This document shows, in pieces, positions 44,420 to 53,069 of a stretch of 64,000 bases of DNA; position 1 is the first letter of the stretch, and every line of letters begins with the position of its first letter. The stretch is from Cerasicoccus maritimus. GTDB taxonomy: Bacteria; Verrucomicrobiota; Verrucomicrobiia; Opitutales; Cerasicoccaceae. Made by a program: the position numbers and the translations under genes. The stretch is taken from the NCBI GenBank assembly GCA_031296935.1, contig JAVDPD010000016.1, forward strand, positions 1 to 64,000, written 5' to 3'. Under the pieces are notes generated by a model, which was not told where the DNA came from, searched no databases, and saw nothing but the letters and a program-made list of their open reading frames with translations.

Positions 44420-45109
44420 ATGTCTCCCATTAGAATACTGATAGTTGAAGGGGTGGAGCTGACTCGCATCGGCCTCCGCACCTTGTTAACGGAGCGAACT
44501 GACTACGAAATCGTCGCCGAAACCGGTGATCCTGACGAAGCTCAATCGCTCTACAATGAAACAAAGCCAGATCTGGTGATCATGGATTCCATGCTCCCAG
44601 ATTGTCGAGGCCTCGAGTTCTGCCGTAATGTGAAGGCTGCTGAGCACCCGGCAAAACTGTTCCTGATTAGTTCCTGCACGGATCGTGGCTGTCTGATTGA
44701 TACGTTCTCGCTCGGCGTTGAAGGCTTTGTGCTCAAAGATGTTACCAGTGAAGATCTGCTGCTGTCGCTGAGTCAAGTGGTCGCCGGCAAATCCGTGTTG
44801 GCACCTGAGATCGCAGAATGCGTCGTAGAGCACATGCGTTCAGGCAGCGGCAAAGGCAGTGGCCAACATGCTCACGAGATTGAATCGCTCAGCGTGCAAG
44901 AGCGCCGGGTGTTGGAGCTCGTCGCACGGGGCAAGTCCAACCGCCAGGTAGCCGATCAGTTGGGGCTGAGCGAGAAGACGGTGAAGAATTACTTCAGCAG
45001 CGTCTTGAGCAAGCTCAATGCGAATCGCCGCACCGAGGCTGCCGCCATGTTCTGGGACTACCAGCAAAAAGGCAATCCGACCGCCAGCGCTCTCTCAGGC
45101 GTTTGCTAA
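44420..45109 (+). CDS. NarL/FixJ-type response regulator with atypical acidic pocket
   Basis: 229 residues from ATG 44420. Receiver domain: phospho-acceptor Asp56 in LVIMDSMLPD, Lys in GFVLKDV, but the usual Asp pair after the first strand is Glu10-Gly11 (LIVEGVELTR). The C-terminal LuxR helix-turn-helix starts LSVQERRVLELVARGKSNRQVADQLGLSEKTVKNY, which is intact. No kinase gene adjacent, so an orphan. Metal-dependent phosphorylation may be weak, and the regulator may work unphosphorylated. Confidence 0.9.
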   Translation: MSPIRILIVEGVELTRIGLRTLLTERTDYEIVAETGDPDEAQSLYNETKPDLVIMDSMLPDCRGLEFCRNVKAAEHPAKLFLISSCTDRGCLIDTFSLGVEGFVLKDVTSEDLLLSLSQVVAGKSVLAPEIAECVVEHMRSGSGKGSGQHAHEIESLSVQERRVLELVARGKSNRQVADQLGLSEKTVKNYFSSVLSKLNANRRTEAAAMFWDYQQKGNPTASALSGVC

Positions 45110-45202
45110 TCAGCTCACTTCTGCCCCCGCAGCGCGCCTGCGCTAATAGTCTTTCTTGGAAGACACCGCTTCAATGGCTTACTTATTGGGGTAGGTTTGT
45201 GT

Positions 45203-45232
45203 GTGCCAGTGTGGCACCCGGCAACGGGGTGC
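45203..45232. repeat. Overlapping hairpins between convergent genes
   Basis: GTGCCA-GTG-TGGCAC (45203-45217) and GCACCC...GGGTGC (45214-45232) share bases and could alternate. They lie between the response regulator and lacI-type gene, ending toward each other. A terminator role is possible. Confidence 0.35.
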
Positions 45233-45319
45233 GGGGGGAATTGCCAACGGCGTGGAAAGCAGTCTGCTGGCCCATGAGGCGCGTGCACTTTTTTCTCTGA
45301 GTGTCGATCAGGCCTTCGC

Positions 45320-46387
45320 TTATGATCTTGGACAGCGGCCAGTGCTTTCGCCTTCGAATAATTGGGCCGGTATGACGATGTCCTGAAAATAGCTGACCTC
45401 GGTTTCATCATAGATCAGGTCACCAGCCACGCGGCCAATTTCTTCAGGGGTAGAGCCCGAGGACGTGATCGATGGCCATTCCGAATCACGCATGCGCGTG
45501 TAGTCGAGCGCCGCCAAGCTGATGTCTTTTCCAACTTCATAACCGTGCTTGAGGAGGCAATTGACAGCGCCTCGCGCCATCAGTCCATTAAAGCAAATCC
45601 ACGCCGTGGGTGGTTTGTTCTTGGTATGTTTGAGCAATGCTTCCGCGCAGTCATAGCCTTCGCGCCGGTCAGCGCCGCCGGTCTTGTCGTCCTCCAGACA
45701 TTCCAGGGTGAGGTTGCGGCGCTTGAGGGCCGCAATCACGGACTGGTGGCGCACATTGTGTCGCATGGTGCCCGGAGAGCCGCCGAGCCAGGCAAAACGC
45801 TGATGGCCGAGCTCGATCAGGTGGTCGACCAGCTTTTCGGAGGCATCGGCGTCATTGGCGACGACGGAATGGCAGACGCCAGGTAAGCGTGCTGCCGCAT
45901 AAACTACCTTGGGAAATACATCGGACAAGCGCCGGACGACATCTTCTCCGACTTCCCCCATGATGACCAGCCCGCGCATGTGAATGCGGGTCTTGGCGAA
46001 CTGGGCGTAATCCTTATCGCAAAGGATGTCTTCCGAGCCAAGGAACACCGTTTTGGCACCGTGTTCAGTTAAGCAATCGTGGAGCCCCTGGTGGACATGG
46101 CTAAAGAAGTTACTCTTGTTGGCCAGTCGCAGTGGCGCGCGCAAAATGTAACCCACGGTCGCCATGCCCATAGTCAGGCTGTTGGACAGCACGGCGTCCA
46201 TTTTCATGCCGCGAGGTGAATAGCCGTTGACGAGGGCGTAGTTCCAGATTCGTTCAAAGGATGATTTTGCAATGCCATCGGCGCGGCCATTGAGCACCAT
46301 GGAAACCAGTGTCTGGGATACGCCTAGGTCGGCGGCAATTTGTTTTTGGGACAGTCGTTTGGGTTTCTTGCTGGGCGTCGTCTTCAT
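45320..46387 (-). CDS. LacI-family transcriptional regulator of the polysaccharide locus
   Basis: 355 residues. Helix-turn-helix KQIAADLGVSQTLVSMVLNGR followed by a hinge and a periplasmic-binding-protein-like sugar domain (HQRFAWLGGSPGTMRHNVR; AWICFNGLMARGAVNCLL). Represses or activates carbohydrate genes in response to a sugar. It opens the locus at 45.3-60.5 kb and faces away from nothing: the lyase gene at 46441 is upstream of it on the same strand. A candidate binding palindrome overlaps the promoter region just ahead of its start. Confidence 0.92.
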   Translation of the reverse strand: MKTTPSKKPKRLSQKQIAADLGVSQTLVSMVLNGRADGIAKSSFERIWNYALVNGYSPRGMKMDAVLSNSLTMGMATVGYILRAPLRLANKSNFFSHVHQGLHDCLTEHGAKTVFLGSEDILCDKDYAQFAKTRIHMRGLVIMGEVGEDVVRRLSDVFPKVVYAAARLPGVCHSVVANDADASEKLVDHLIELGHQRFAWLGGSPGTMRHNVRHQSVIAALKRRNLTLECLEDDKTGGADRREGYDCAEALLKHTKNKPPTAWICFNGLMARGAVNCLLKHGYEVGKDISLAALDYTRMRDSEWPSITSSGSTPEEIGRVAGDLIYDETEVSYFQDIVIPAQLFEGESTGRCPRS

Positions 46388-46391
46388 TGCT

Positions 46392-46407
46392 TTGAATAAA
46401 TATTAAA
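46392..46407. promoter_or_regulatory. Candidate LacI operator, site 1
   Basis: TTGAATAAATATTAAA, an imperfect palindrome five bases upstream of the regulator's start codon. Matches the sites at 51378 and 56256. Confidence 0.45.
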
Positions 46408-46440
46408 GCGAATTTAACGACTCATGCAAGGCGCTACTTG

Positions 46441-48525
46441 CTACGATTGAGATATCCTGGGCTCATCGGTTGTGAAGTCTATGGTCATTGCTTCGCCGTC
46501 TGGCAGAGTGAACTTCACGGAATCCGGTTGGCAACTGAGAATCTCTGGTGGATGGTTATCTCCTTTGCTGGCATAGAGAACGGCATAGATGACTGTGGTG
46601 TCGGATGCTTTTTCGGTGGTTGCGGTCAGATGATATTGCGGATCATAGCCTTTACTCAAGTACTTGGGGTCGACGGGGGTTGCGAATTGGTTGGAAATGC
46701 TGATGTCCAGCGTATTTCCGGGGGATGCCATTGTCGCCAATAGCTCGGCGTTACCTTGTGTAATCTTTATTGTGCGATTATTAGATTCGGGTTGGTCCAC
46801 ACTGTGTAGCAGCCATTGGACTGACTCAGGCTGCGCGGTGTGGATCACGTCGCGGATAACGATTGCGCCAGATTGAAGCATGATCATATCCCTCTGGGCC
46901 AGAGCCAAGTTTTTGAGTTTGGGGTTCGCTCGGTAGGCTTCGGTGGCGTCACCGCGCACCCAGGTTGCGTCTTTGCTGCTCTGGTAGTGGGTGATCTTTC
47001 CTATCGCGCTGGCGTCTTGTGCTGGTTGACCTTCACCTCCGATGAGCACGGCGTTTTTAGAAAGTGTCTGGCGGGTGTGTGCTTTGTGATGTGGGCTGCG
47101 ATGGTACTCGCGGTAGCCGGAATTGATTGCGAGTGGCTCGCCAAAGGCGCTTAGAATGAAGGCATTTTGGTCGGCGTGGCTGTGGCTAAATGAGCCATAG
47201 GGGCTACTTTTAAATTGCACGAAAATGTCGTTGTCCGGGTTGCCGAGATCGGTGTGGATCGCGACCCACCCAATGCTTTCCAGGTATTTGCTGTGGGGGA
47301 GCTCACTGAGGTTTTGAGGCGTGGGCAATGGCCTGTCGTTCACGAGAAAATCGCGTAGCAAGTATTCGATTGGCGTGGGGTATTTGCGCCAGAGCTTGAA
47401 TTCGAGTTCTTCCTCGGGCAGGGCTCTTCGGTCCACATATTGGTCGGCGTAGGCGCGGAGATAGCCGTCTTGGTAGACCTTGGCGCCGTGCATGATGAAG
47501 TCGCGAATGCCGGGCTCCATACCGATTACGCCAGCGACTGGAGTATCGCCAAAAGCGGTTGAGCGCCAAGGCGTCAAGAAATACACAGGGAAATAGAATG
47601 TGTTTTTCCAAAAGGGTTGGGCATAGGCTTCGGGCGCATTGATCAGCAGTAGCGCATCTTGAAACGATGCATGCTCAATGACACCGCGCCAGTAGGCCAT
47701 GCCTTCGGCCCAGCCGCCATCGTCGCCGCCCCAGGGAGAAAAGCGGTTTTCATAAAACTCATAGGCAAATGCAAACCAGTCTCGTGCTTCGGGTAAGTCG
47801 TCCCACAGGGCCAAGCCCATCATGCCCAGCATAGGTATGAATCGCACGGGGTGGCTGGAGGGTTCTACGGCGAGAGAATTGCGAACGAGTTGGCCTGTGC
47901 GTTTGCGTAATATGTGGTCGAAGCTCGTTTGCCCGCGCCTTTGTAGCATGGCCAGCACTTTGCTTTTTTCTTCTGGGCTAAGATGGTCGCGAATCTGGTC
48001 ATAAACTTCTGGCATGAGTCGCAAGAGGCGGAAGTTGGTCTCGTCGTTGTACTCGATGCCGGTTGTGCCTTCGGCGTCCCATTCGCAGAGTTTGACGAGA
48101 AATTCGCGTGCTTTGTCGAGGTAGCATTGCTCGCCGTTTACACGCCAAATGATGGTGGCGGTCGAGGCGATGCCTGCGACGACATTGCAGGTGTCCTGAG
48201 CTTGGCGCCAAGAGTCGATTTTGGCGGAAGTGCGCTTCCTGGGATCGCTGTCGCCGAAGGATTCCGGTTCGGCTGGGAAGGGTAGGTTTAAATACTTTTC
48301 ATCGAACCCTTCTTTGATACGGGCATAGAAGGGTTGGCCCTCTCCGCTGGTGCAATATTCGCGAAACGCGCTTTGCTGGTTGGCTAAAATCCACGTGCGC
48401 GGAGCTTCGGCAGGGACTTCGGGTAACTGTGCGGGGCGTGTCCAACGCTCTTGCCCCAAGGCGGGCAGGGTGGCAATTGCGGCAAGGGCGAGCGTTGCGG
48501 CTGATTTTCGAAAGGTTTTAAACAT
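46441..48525 (-). CDS. Secreted heparinase II/III-type polysaccharide lyase (DUF4962-like N-terminus)
   Basis: 694 residues from ATG 48525. Signal peptide ending LPALGQ. An alpha-toroid domain (about 30-380) with RQAQDTCNVVAGIASTATIIWRV and GGWAEGMAYWRGVIEHA, then a beta-sandwich heparinase II/III domain with SPYGSFSHSHADQNAFILSAFGEPLAINSGY and the RQTLSKNAVLIGGEGQ segment, holding the catalytic Tyr/His region of oligo-alginate or glycosaminoglycan lyases. Cleaves uronic-acid-containing oligosaccharides by elimination. Its start overlaps the stop of the DUF2264 gene. Confidence 0.9.
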   Translation of the reverse strand: MFKTFRKSAATLALAAIATLPALGQERWTRPAQLPEVPAEAPRTWILANQQSAFREYCTSGEGQPFYARIKEGFDEKYLNLPFPAEPESFGDSDPRKRTSAKIDSWRQAQDTCNVVAGIASTATIIWRVNGEQCYLDKAREFLVKLCEWDAEGTTGIEYNDETNFRLLRLMPEVYDQIRDHLSPEEKSKVLAMLQRRGQTSFDHILRKRTGQLVRNSLAVEPSSHPVRFIPMLGMMGLALWDDLPEARDWFAFAYEFYENRFSPWGGDDGGWAEGMAYWRGVIEHASFQDALLLINAPEAYAQPFWKNTFYFPVYFLTPWRSTAFGDTPVAGVIGMEPGIRDFIMHGAKVYQDGYLRAYADQYVDRRALPEEELEFKLWRKYPTPIEYLLRDFLVNDRPLPTPQNLSELPHSKYLESIGWVAIHTDLGNPDNDIFVQFKSSPYGSFSHSHADQNAFILSAFGEPLAINSGYREYHRSPHHKAHTRQTLSKNAVLIGGEGQPAQDASAIGKITHYQSSKDATWVRGDATEAYRANPKLKNLALAQRDMIMLQSGAIVIRDVIHTAQPESVQWLLHSVDQPESNNRTIKITQGNAELLATMASPGNTLDISISNQFATPVDPKYLSKGYDPQYHLTATTEKASDTTVIYAVLYASKGDNHPPEILSCQPDSVKFTLPDGEAMTIDFTTDEPRISQS

Positions 48526-50374
48526 GAGTGGGGTTCCAGTCATCATAAAGGGGGTGGGTGAAGAGTAAACTGTTGTTGTTATTGTGGGCCGTCCATTGGC
48601 TGGCTTGTGCGCCGGTGGGGCCAAAGTAAATCAGGCAGGCTAGCGTCGATTTGCCTGCCGCTACTGATGCTTCTGTCGCAGGGATCAGGTGATGCTGGCA
48701 GAGGGTGTGGCGGCGCTTTGAGCCGACGCAATCCGGCGTGCTAAAGCAGGTTTGGAAGCCATCGATGGTTTGCAGCACCGACGTCGATTGCAGGCCGGTA
48801 ATTGCAATGCGATCAACTTGATGGTTGTCAGTCGTCACTGTCTTGAAGTCATCAAAGCCCAGTGCAAATCCGCCCTGCTTCAGGGTGCAGGGGGCGCTTG
48901 CATGAATGTTGTGGGCCACATACAGCCAGGGACCTCGCCATGCCAGATGCGTTTCGACAGCGACCATTTCGTCAAACGTCTTGTGTCCGAGGGTGTAGGC
49001 GCAGCGGGCGAAGTCAGCCCCAAACATAATGGGGTAGGTCAGGTGACGTCCGAGGCGTAGATCGCCAAACTCGGCGACGAGTGAGAGGTCAAGTGGGTGT
49101 GGGTTTTCTTGGTCGGGCAGCACGGTGCCTGCGGATGCGCGATAGGCTAGCTTAGACCATTTGGAGGCGAAGTAGCGCAGGTTCATCAAGGCGATTGCAG
49201 AGCCTGTATTGATGATTTCGGTGTCGCCGCTAAAGCGCCTAAAAGTCAGCCCGACACTAGCGACCTGTTGGTGGCCATCGGGGTAGGCTTCAGCTTTGGT
49301 TGCCGCTTCTGTTTGCCAGAATGGATGCTCGCGAGGCAATAGCAGTAGAGAAAATCCCTTGGCAGCCCAATAGGTGCTGGATACGCAGGAATAAGTTTCG
49401 GCGATGGCGGGATTTTCATCCGTCCACCCAATGCTTAGCCAGCCTTCCGGAGTAAGGACATCTTTTTGAAGGAAGAAGTCGAGGTGGTCTTCGGTCAGGC
49501 GGCGAACCTGACTGTGGACGGTCGGGCAGCAATCGAGCATGATGGCTGGACCGTAGGGAGCAATGGTTGCGAAGCGGTAGGTTTGGGAACGTCCAAAGTT
49601 TGGCACGCCTCCATCTTGGGCAAACAGGTATTGGAAACCGCTGAGGAATTTCTCGGCGCGGTTAGTCCAGTATTCACACTGTTCGGGGTCGTTGTGGCCA
49701 TAGAATAAGGCCCAGTTAAGCCCGTAGTAGTGAAAGGCGTAGGCGTTGTAATAATCGGCGGAGTCGTTCAAGCCATCGCGAAACCAGCCTCCACCGCGAT
49801 ACATGGTTTGCAGCTCGCGCAGCCAGCTCTGGATGAGGGTTTTGTCGCCTGGGCGTGCGCGTCCTTCCTTGTGTAAAAACTCCAGTGCAAAAATGCCAAA
49901 GAACATATGGTTGTTCCAATGCATTGCTACGCTGCGTGTTGATTCCAGCCAATCCAGGACTTTGCTTTGCGTTGCAAAGTCTAGCTTCGACCAGAAGTAA
50001 GGGCGTGATATTTCCAGACTCAAAACCAGTAGCCCCATTTCCACGACATGTTGATGAAAATTCGTGGATGGCCCCCAGTAGGCGGGGTGGTCTTGGTCGG
50101 CGCCGTTGCGTAAACACTCGCTAAGCTGAGTGCGCCAAAGTGTTGCTTCGGCCGGCATCTCCTCTCCTAAATGGCCAAGGAGCAAGGCGTATAGGTGAAA
50201 GGGGCGGGCAAAGCTCTCCAGTCGATCCGCTCGCGCATCGTGGTCTGAGGCGCGACCTTGCAGGCTGAGCATGGCTGCGTCAGGTGCGATGCGCGTCATG
50301 AGTGGGCGAAGGAGCTTGAGTGCTCGATCTGTCAGCCAACTGGAAGCTTGGCACTGGTCAGGTGGCGCGATCAT
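48518..50374 (-). CDS. DUF2264 family protein
   Basis: 618 residues. An (alpha/alpha) toroid with the family's LESFARPFHLYALLLGHLG and DHPAYWGPSTNFHQHVVEMGLLVLSLEISR, FFGIFALEFLHKEG and GGGWFRDGLNDSADYYNAYAFHYYGLNWAL blocks. No signal peptide, so cytosolic, in contrast to the lyase next door. Family members are usually found in uronate or glycan degradation loci, but their activity is not established. Contains palindrome copy 5. TTG 50383 gives a longer frame; ATG 50374 is preferred. Overlaps the dehydrogenase gene by 17 bases. Confidence 0.88.
   Translation of the reverse strand: MIAPPDQCQASSWLTDRALKLLRPLMTRIAPDAAMLSLQGRASDHDARADRLESFARPFHLYALLLGHLGEEMPAEATLWRTQLSECLRNGADQDHPAYWGPSTNFHQHVVEMGLLVLSLEISRPYFWSKLDFATQSKVLDWLESTRSVAMHWNNHMFFGIFALEFLHKEGRARPGDKTLIQSWLRELQTMYRGGGWFRDGLNDSADYYNAYAFHYYGLNWALFYGHNDPEQCEYWTNRAEKFLSGFQYLFAQDGGVPNFGRSQTYRFATIAPYGPAIMLDCCPTVHSQVRRLTEDHLDFFLQKDVLTPEGWLSIGWTDENPAIAETYSCVSSTYWAAKGFSLLLLPREHPFWQTEAATKAEAYPDGHQQVASVGLTFRRFSGDTEIINTGSAIALMNLRYFASKWSKLAYRASAGTVLPDQENPHPLDLSLVAEFGDLRLGRHLTYPIMFGADFARCAYTLGHKTFDEMVAVETHLAWRGPWLYVAHNIHASAPCTLKQGGFALGFDDFKTVTTDNHQVDRIAITGLQSTSVLQTIDGFQTCFSTPDCVGSKRRHTLCQHHLIPATEASVAAGKSTLACLIYFGPTGAQASQWTAHNNNNSLLFTHPLYDDWNPTHV
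49964..49980. repeat. 17-bp palindrome copy 5 (GCTTTGC-GTT-GCAAAGT)
   Basis: Six-base arms CTTTGC / GCAAAG. An outer pair GACTTTGC / GCAAAGTC also exists at 49958-49981. Inside the DUF2264 gene. Confidence 0.7.
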
Positions 50375-51371
50375 AGATTTCAAGGGTCACAATGCTCTCA
50401 AGGTCTTCACCGCGCAGGTAGCGCTCGATGTTGGCCAGGCCGTAGGCGCCGGCGGTCTGGCGCTGGTCAACTGTCGGGCCGCCCAGGTGTGGCAGTAGGA
50501 GTGCATTCTCCAATTGGCGCAGGGGTGAATCCAGGGGAAGGGGTTCAGTGGTGTAGACGTCCAGTGCTGCGTGGATATGGCCATCGGCCAATACGCGGAT
50601 CAATGCGTCTTCATCCACTACGGCGCCGCGTCCTATATTTACGAAGAGCCCCCCGTCAGGAATCATGCGCAGCAAGCGCTCGTTAACGATGCCTTCGTTT
50701 TCCGGTGTGTACGAGGCGAGCTCAACGATGATGTGATTCTCTGAAAAGAGCTCTTCGAGGCTATCGCATCGACCGACGCCATACTCAGCCAAGCCTTCGT
50801 CGGGGACGCTCGGAGAGTAGGTGGTGATTTCAACGCCGAAGGGTTCCAGGAGGTTTACCAGGCAGCGACTGATCGCGCCAAAGCCATGTATGCCGATTTT
50901 GCGCCCAAACAAAGACTGTGTGTCGAGGGCATCGGTTTTCCATAAGCCATCGTGGTGCATGGCGTTGTTCCAGTAGCCTGCTCGTCGTAAGCCGGCGATG
51001 ATGAGCATCAGTCCGCACTCTGCGACTACGTGGCTGATTGAGCGCCCCCAGTTACTAACTATTAGGCCGTTTTCGATCCAAAGTCGTGGGATGAGTTTGC
51101 GTACAGATCCAGGAAGGTGGCAAAGGTATTGGACGCCGGATTCCTGAGCCAGGCCAACCTCAGGTGGAAGTGGTGGCGTACGCCATCCAGTGACTAGTAT
51201 AGTGGGTTTTTGGCGACTGAATGTTGCTGCCCAGCCTTGCTCTGTGACTTCATCTGGAGTCAGGTAATTAAGGTTTGGGGCAATGCTCTCAAGCCTTTTC
51301 CAAAGAGGGGCTGGGAGGAAGTCAGCTTTTTCCCACTCGTTCAAAACTACGAGTAAATTTTCCGTTGACAT
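50358..51371 (-). CDS. D-isomer-specific 2-hydroxyacid dehydrogenase
   Basis: 337 residues. NAD-binding IGIHGFGAISRCLV Rossmann motif; the catalytic Arg in VNIGRGAVVDEDALI; Glu in HAALDVYTTEPLP; His in LLPHLGGPTVDQRQ (the usual HxGG). Reduces a 2-keto acid, or oxidises a D-2-hydroxy acid, probably a sugar acid given its place at the head of the DUF2264-lyase operon. First gene of that operon. Its start is next to the shared intergenic region with candidate operator site 2. Confidence 0.92.
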   Translation of the reverse strand: MSTENLLVVLNEWEKADFLPAPLWKRLESIAPNLNYLTPDEVTEQGWAATFSRQKPTILVTGWRTPPLPPEVGLAQESGVQYLCHLPGSVRKLIPRLWIENGLIVSNWGRSISHVVAECGLMLIIAGLRRAGYWNNAMHHDGLWKTDALDTQSLFGRKIGIHGFGAISRCLVNLLEPFGVEITTYSPSVPDEGLAEYGVGRCDSLEELFSENHIIVELASYTPENEGIVNERLLRMIPDGGLFVNIGRGAVVDEDALIRVLADGHIHAALDVYTTEPLPLDSPLRQLENALLLPHLGGPTVDQRQTAGAYGLANIERYLRGEDLESIVTLEIYDRAT

Positions 51372-51377
51372 GCCCTA

Positions 51378-51393
51378 TTTAATTTTTATTAAT
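51378..51393. promoter_or_regulatory. Candidate LacI operator, site 2
   Basis: TTTAATTTTTATTAAT in the 29-base gap between divergent genes starting at 51371 (minus) and 51401 (plus). Its complement agrees with site 3 at 14 of 16 positions. Confidence 0.45.
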
Positions 51394-51400
51394 CGCTCCA

Positions 51401-52075
51401 ATGTCAACGAAAAAGCTTACCCCCTTTGTATTGATTTTAACTGCGCTTGCTTCATCGCCCCTTGTTGCCAATGCGGAAAATCTGCTGCAACCAGCAGGAT
51501 TTGATAGCACACAGCCAGGCAGTGAAATTGGAGAACCGTGGCGGATTCGCACACGTGGCGAGCACACGGCGATCGTGGCGAAGGCTCCAGATGGAGACGC
51601 GTCCAAGGACTGGGCTTACATCAAGGATTTGGATGGCGTTGAAAAGGTCTATATGCAGACGGATTTTTCGCCGATCAGCAGTGGTGTTTTATCATTCCGG
51701 CTGTTCTTCCCCAATCCAGATGCAACGGTTGGCATTTACTTGCGCAATAGCGAGCTGGATAAAAGCGCGTGCAACATTGTAGAGTTTAAATCTTTAGAGG
51801 GGTCTGGAAATATTTATGTAGGCGCGAATGGAAACCGCCAGCGCTTGCCAGTAAAAATTTCCGGTCCCGAGTACATGCAGTTCGATATCGAGTTTTCTGC
51901 AACGGATGCTGGTGAAAAAATCGATGTGTATATCATCGATACATCAGGACGACATTTGATTCATAGCACGACGGAGCCAACCGCGCATCCAGTTGATACT
52001 GTCATGATTACTACCGATACGAAGACTGAGCTTACCGAGTTTTACGTAGGCCAGCTCGCACTGAATCGTAGCTGA
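51401..52075 (+). CDS. Secreted protein with jelly-roll-like domain
   Basis: 224 residues. Signal peptide ending LVANA. The remainder is beta-rich with WAYIKDLDGVEKVYMQTDFSPISSGVLSFRLFF and NPDATVGIYLRNSE, then a final TELTEFYVGQLAL strand, resembling concanavalin-like or carbohydrate-binding jelly rolls. No catalytic residues can be assigned. Divergent from the dehydrogenase across a candidate operator. Followed after 41 bases by the PEP-CTERM gene. Confidence 0.7.
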   Translation: MSTKKLTPFVLILTALASSPLVANAENLLQPAGFDSTQPGSEIGEPWRIRTRGEHTAIVAKAPDGDASKDWAYIKDLDGVEKVYMQTDFSPISSGVLSFRLFFPNPDATVGIYLRNSELDKSACNIVEFKSLEGSGNIYVGANGNRQRLPVKISGPEYMQFDIEFSATDAGEKIDVYIIDTSGRHLIHSTTEPTAHPVDTVMITTDTKTELTEFYVGQLALNRS

Positions 52076-52116
52076 ATTCACCCCAACTAAAAAATATCCC
52101 TAACCCTCACATATCC

Positions 52117-52962
52117 ATGAAAAAAACACTACTCACCACCTCATTAGCTGGCCTCTTAAGCGTTGGCAGCGTATCTGCACAGATTCTTTTTGTTGAAGAC
52201 TTTGAAGGTCAAACTCCCGGAGATAAGCCGACTGCGACAGCGGTCCGTCCATCAACGAATTCGGCGACCGTATTTACAGAAGTTGTTGAAAATGCCGCTA
52301 ACGGAGCGGGTGGTGGCGCCGGTAATGGCGTTGAGTTATTTGACAACGAATCTGGAAGTGGCGGTGCGTTCGTCTTCGAGAATAATTTTGTCGCAGATAC
52401 AGCAAGCCAACAGTCTGCTGTGCAAGTAAGCTTTGATTTTGCCTGGCAACAAGATTTGGGAGTCACTGGCTCTTACGGTCGTTTTGGCGTCGGGGTTTAT
52501 GACGCATCAACTGCGGCGACTTTGAATACCAGCGGTAATATCTTTCTGGAAGTTCGCTTTGGCAGTGACGGCATTTTTCGGGTAGTTGGTAGTGGTGGCA
52601 GTACGCCTTCAGTGCTGAGTGCCGGCCAAGCATATTCCTTCGATATGTTCATTAACGATTTGGATTCCAGCACCATTGACTATACCGCACCTGGAGGTGG
52701 AACGGTAACTCTGGCTGCTAACAGCTTCGCAGTCTATTTGGATGATGTTTTGATTCGCACCGATGGGCTGAAGAACGCAGCATTGTCGGGTGATTCTAAC
52801 CTTGGGCGCTTCGGCATTGATTCGTTCACGAGCCACACAGGGGTAGATTATACTTTCGATAACTTTGTAGTGAGCACGGTCGTGCCAGAGCCGAGCACTT
52901 ACGCCCTGATTGCAGGCGTTACGATGCTGGGCCTCGCGCTAGTGCAGCGTCGCCGCAAGTAG
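52117..52962 (+). CDS. PEP-CTERM exosortase-substrate protein
   Basis: 281 residues. Signal peptide KKTLLTTSLAGLLSVGSVSA. The mature part is a beta-rich domain starting with EDFEGQTPGDKP, rich in Ser/Thr/Gly, probably glycosylated. The C-terminus is a textbook PEP-CTERM signal: VPEPSTYALIAGVTMLGLAL then QRRRK. An exosortase removes it and passes the protein to the cell surface. Terminator-like hairpin follows. Confidence 0.93.
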   Translation: MKKTLLTTSLAGLLSVGSVSAQILFVEDFEGQTPGDKPTATAVRPSTNSATVFTEVVENAANGAGGGAGNGVELFDNESGSGGAFVFENNFVADTASQQSAVQVSFDFAWQQDLGVTGSYGRFGVGVYDASTAATLNTSGNIFLEVRFGSDGIFRVVGSGGSTPSVLSAGQAYSFDMFINDLDSSTIDYTAPGGGTVTLAANSFAVYLDDVLIRTDGLKNAALSGDSNLGRFGIDSFTSHTGVDYTFDNFVVSTVVPEPSTYALIAGVTMLGLALVQRRRK

Positions 52963-52997
52963 CATCTATTTGGGGGAATAATCACACGATTAGGACA

Positions 52998-53045
52998 AAT
53001 GCTGTCCGACTGAAGACGAGGGTTCCTCATCAGTCGGGCAGCATT
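52998..53045 (+). terminator. Long-stem terminator after the PEP-CTERM gene
   Basis: 16-base arms AATGCTGTCCGACTGA (52998-53013) and TCAGTCGGGCAGCATT (53030-53045), with one G-T pair, loop of 16. Weak T content after it. Confidence 0.65.
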
Positions 53046-53069
53046 GCTGTATCCACTATTTTGAATGTC

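Noticed and set aside
45181..45290. GC-rich segment with GGCAACGGGGTGC that recalls parts of a cobalamin riboswitch
   Set aside because: The conserved B12-box and overall arrangement are missing, and no gene follows on that strand; it lies between convergent gene ends.
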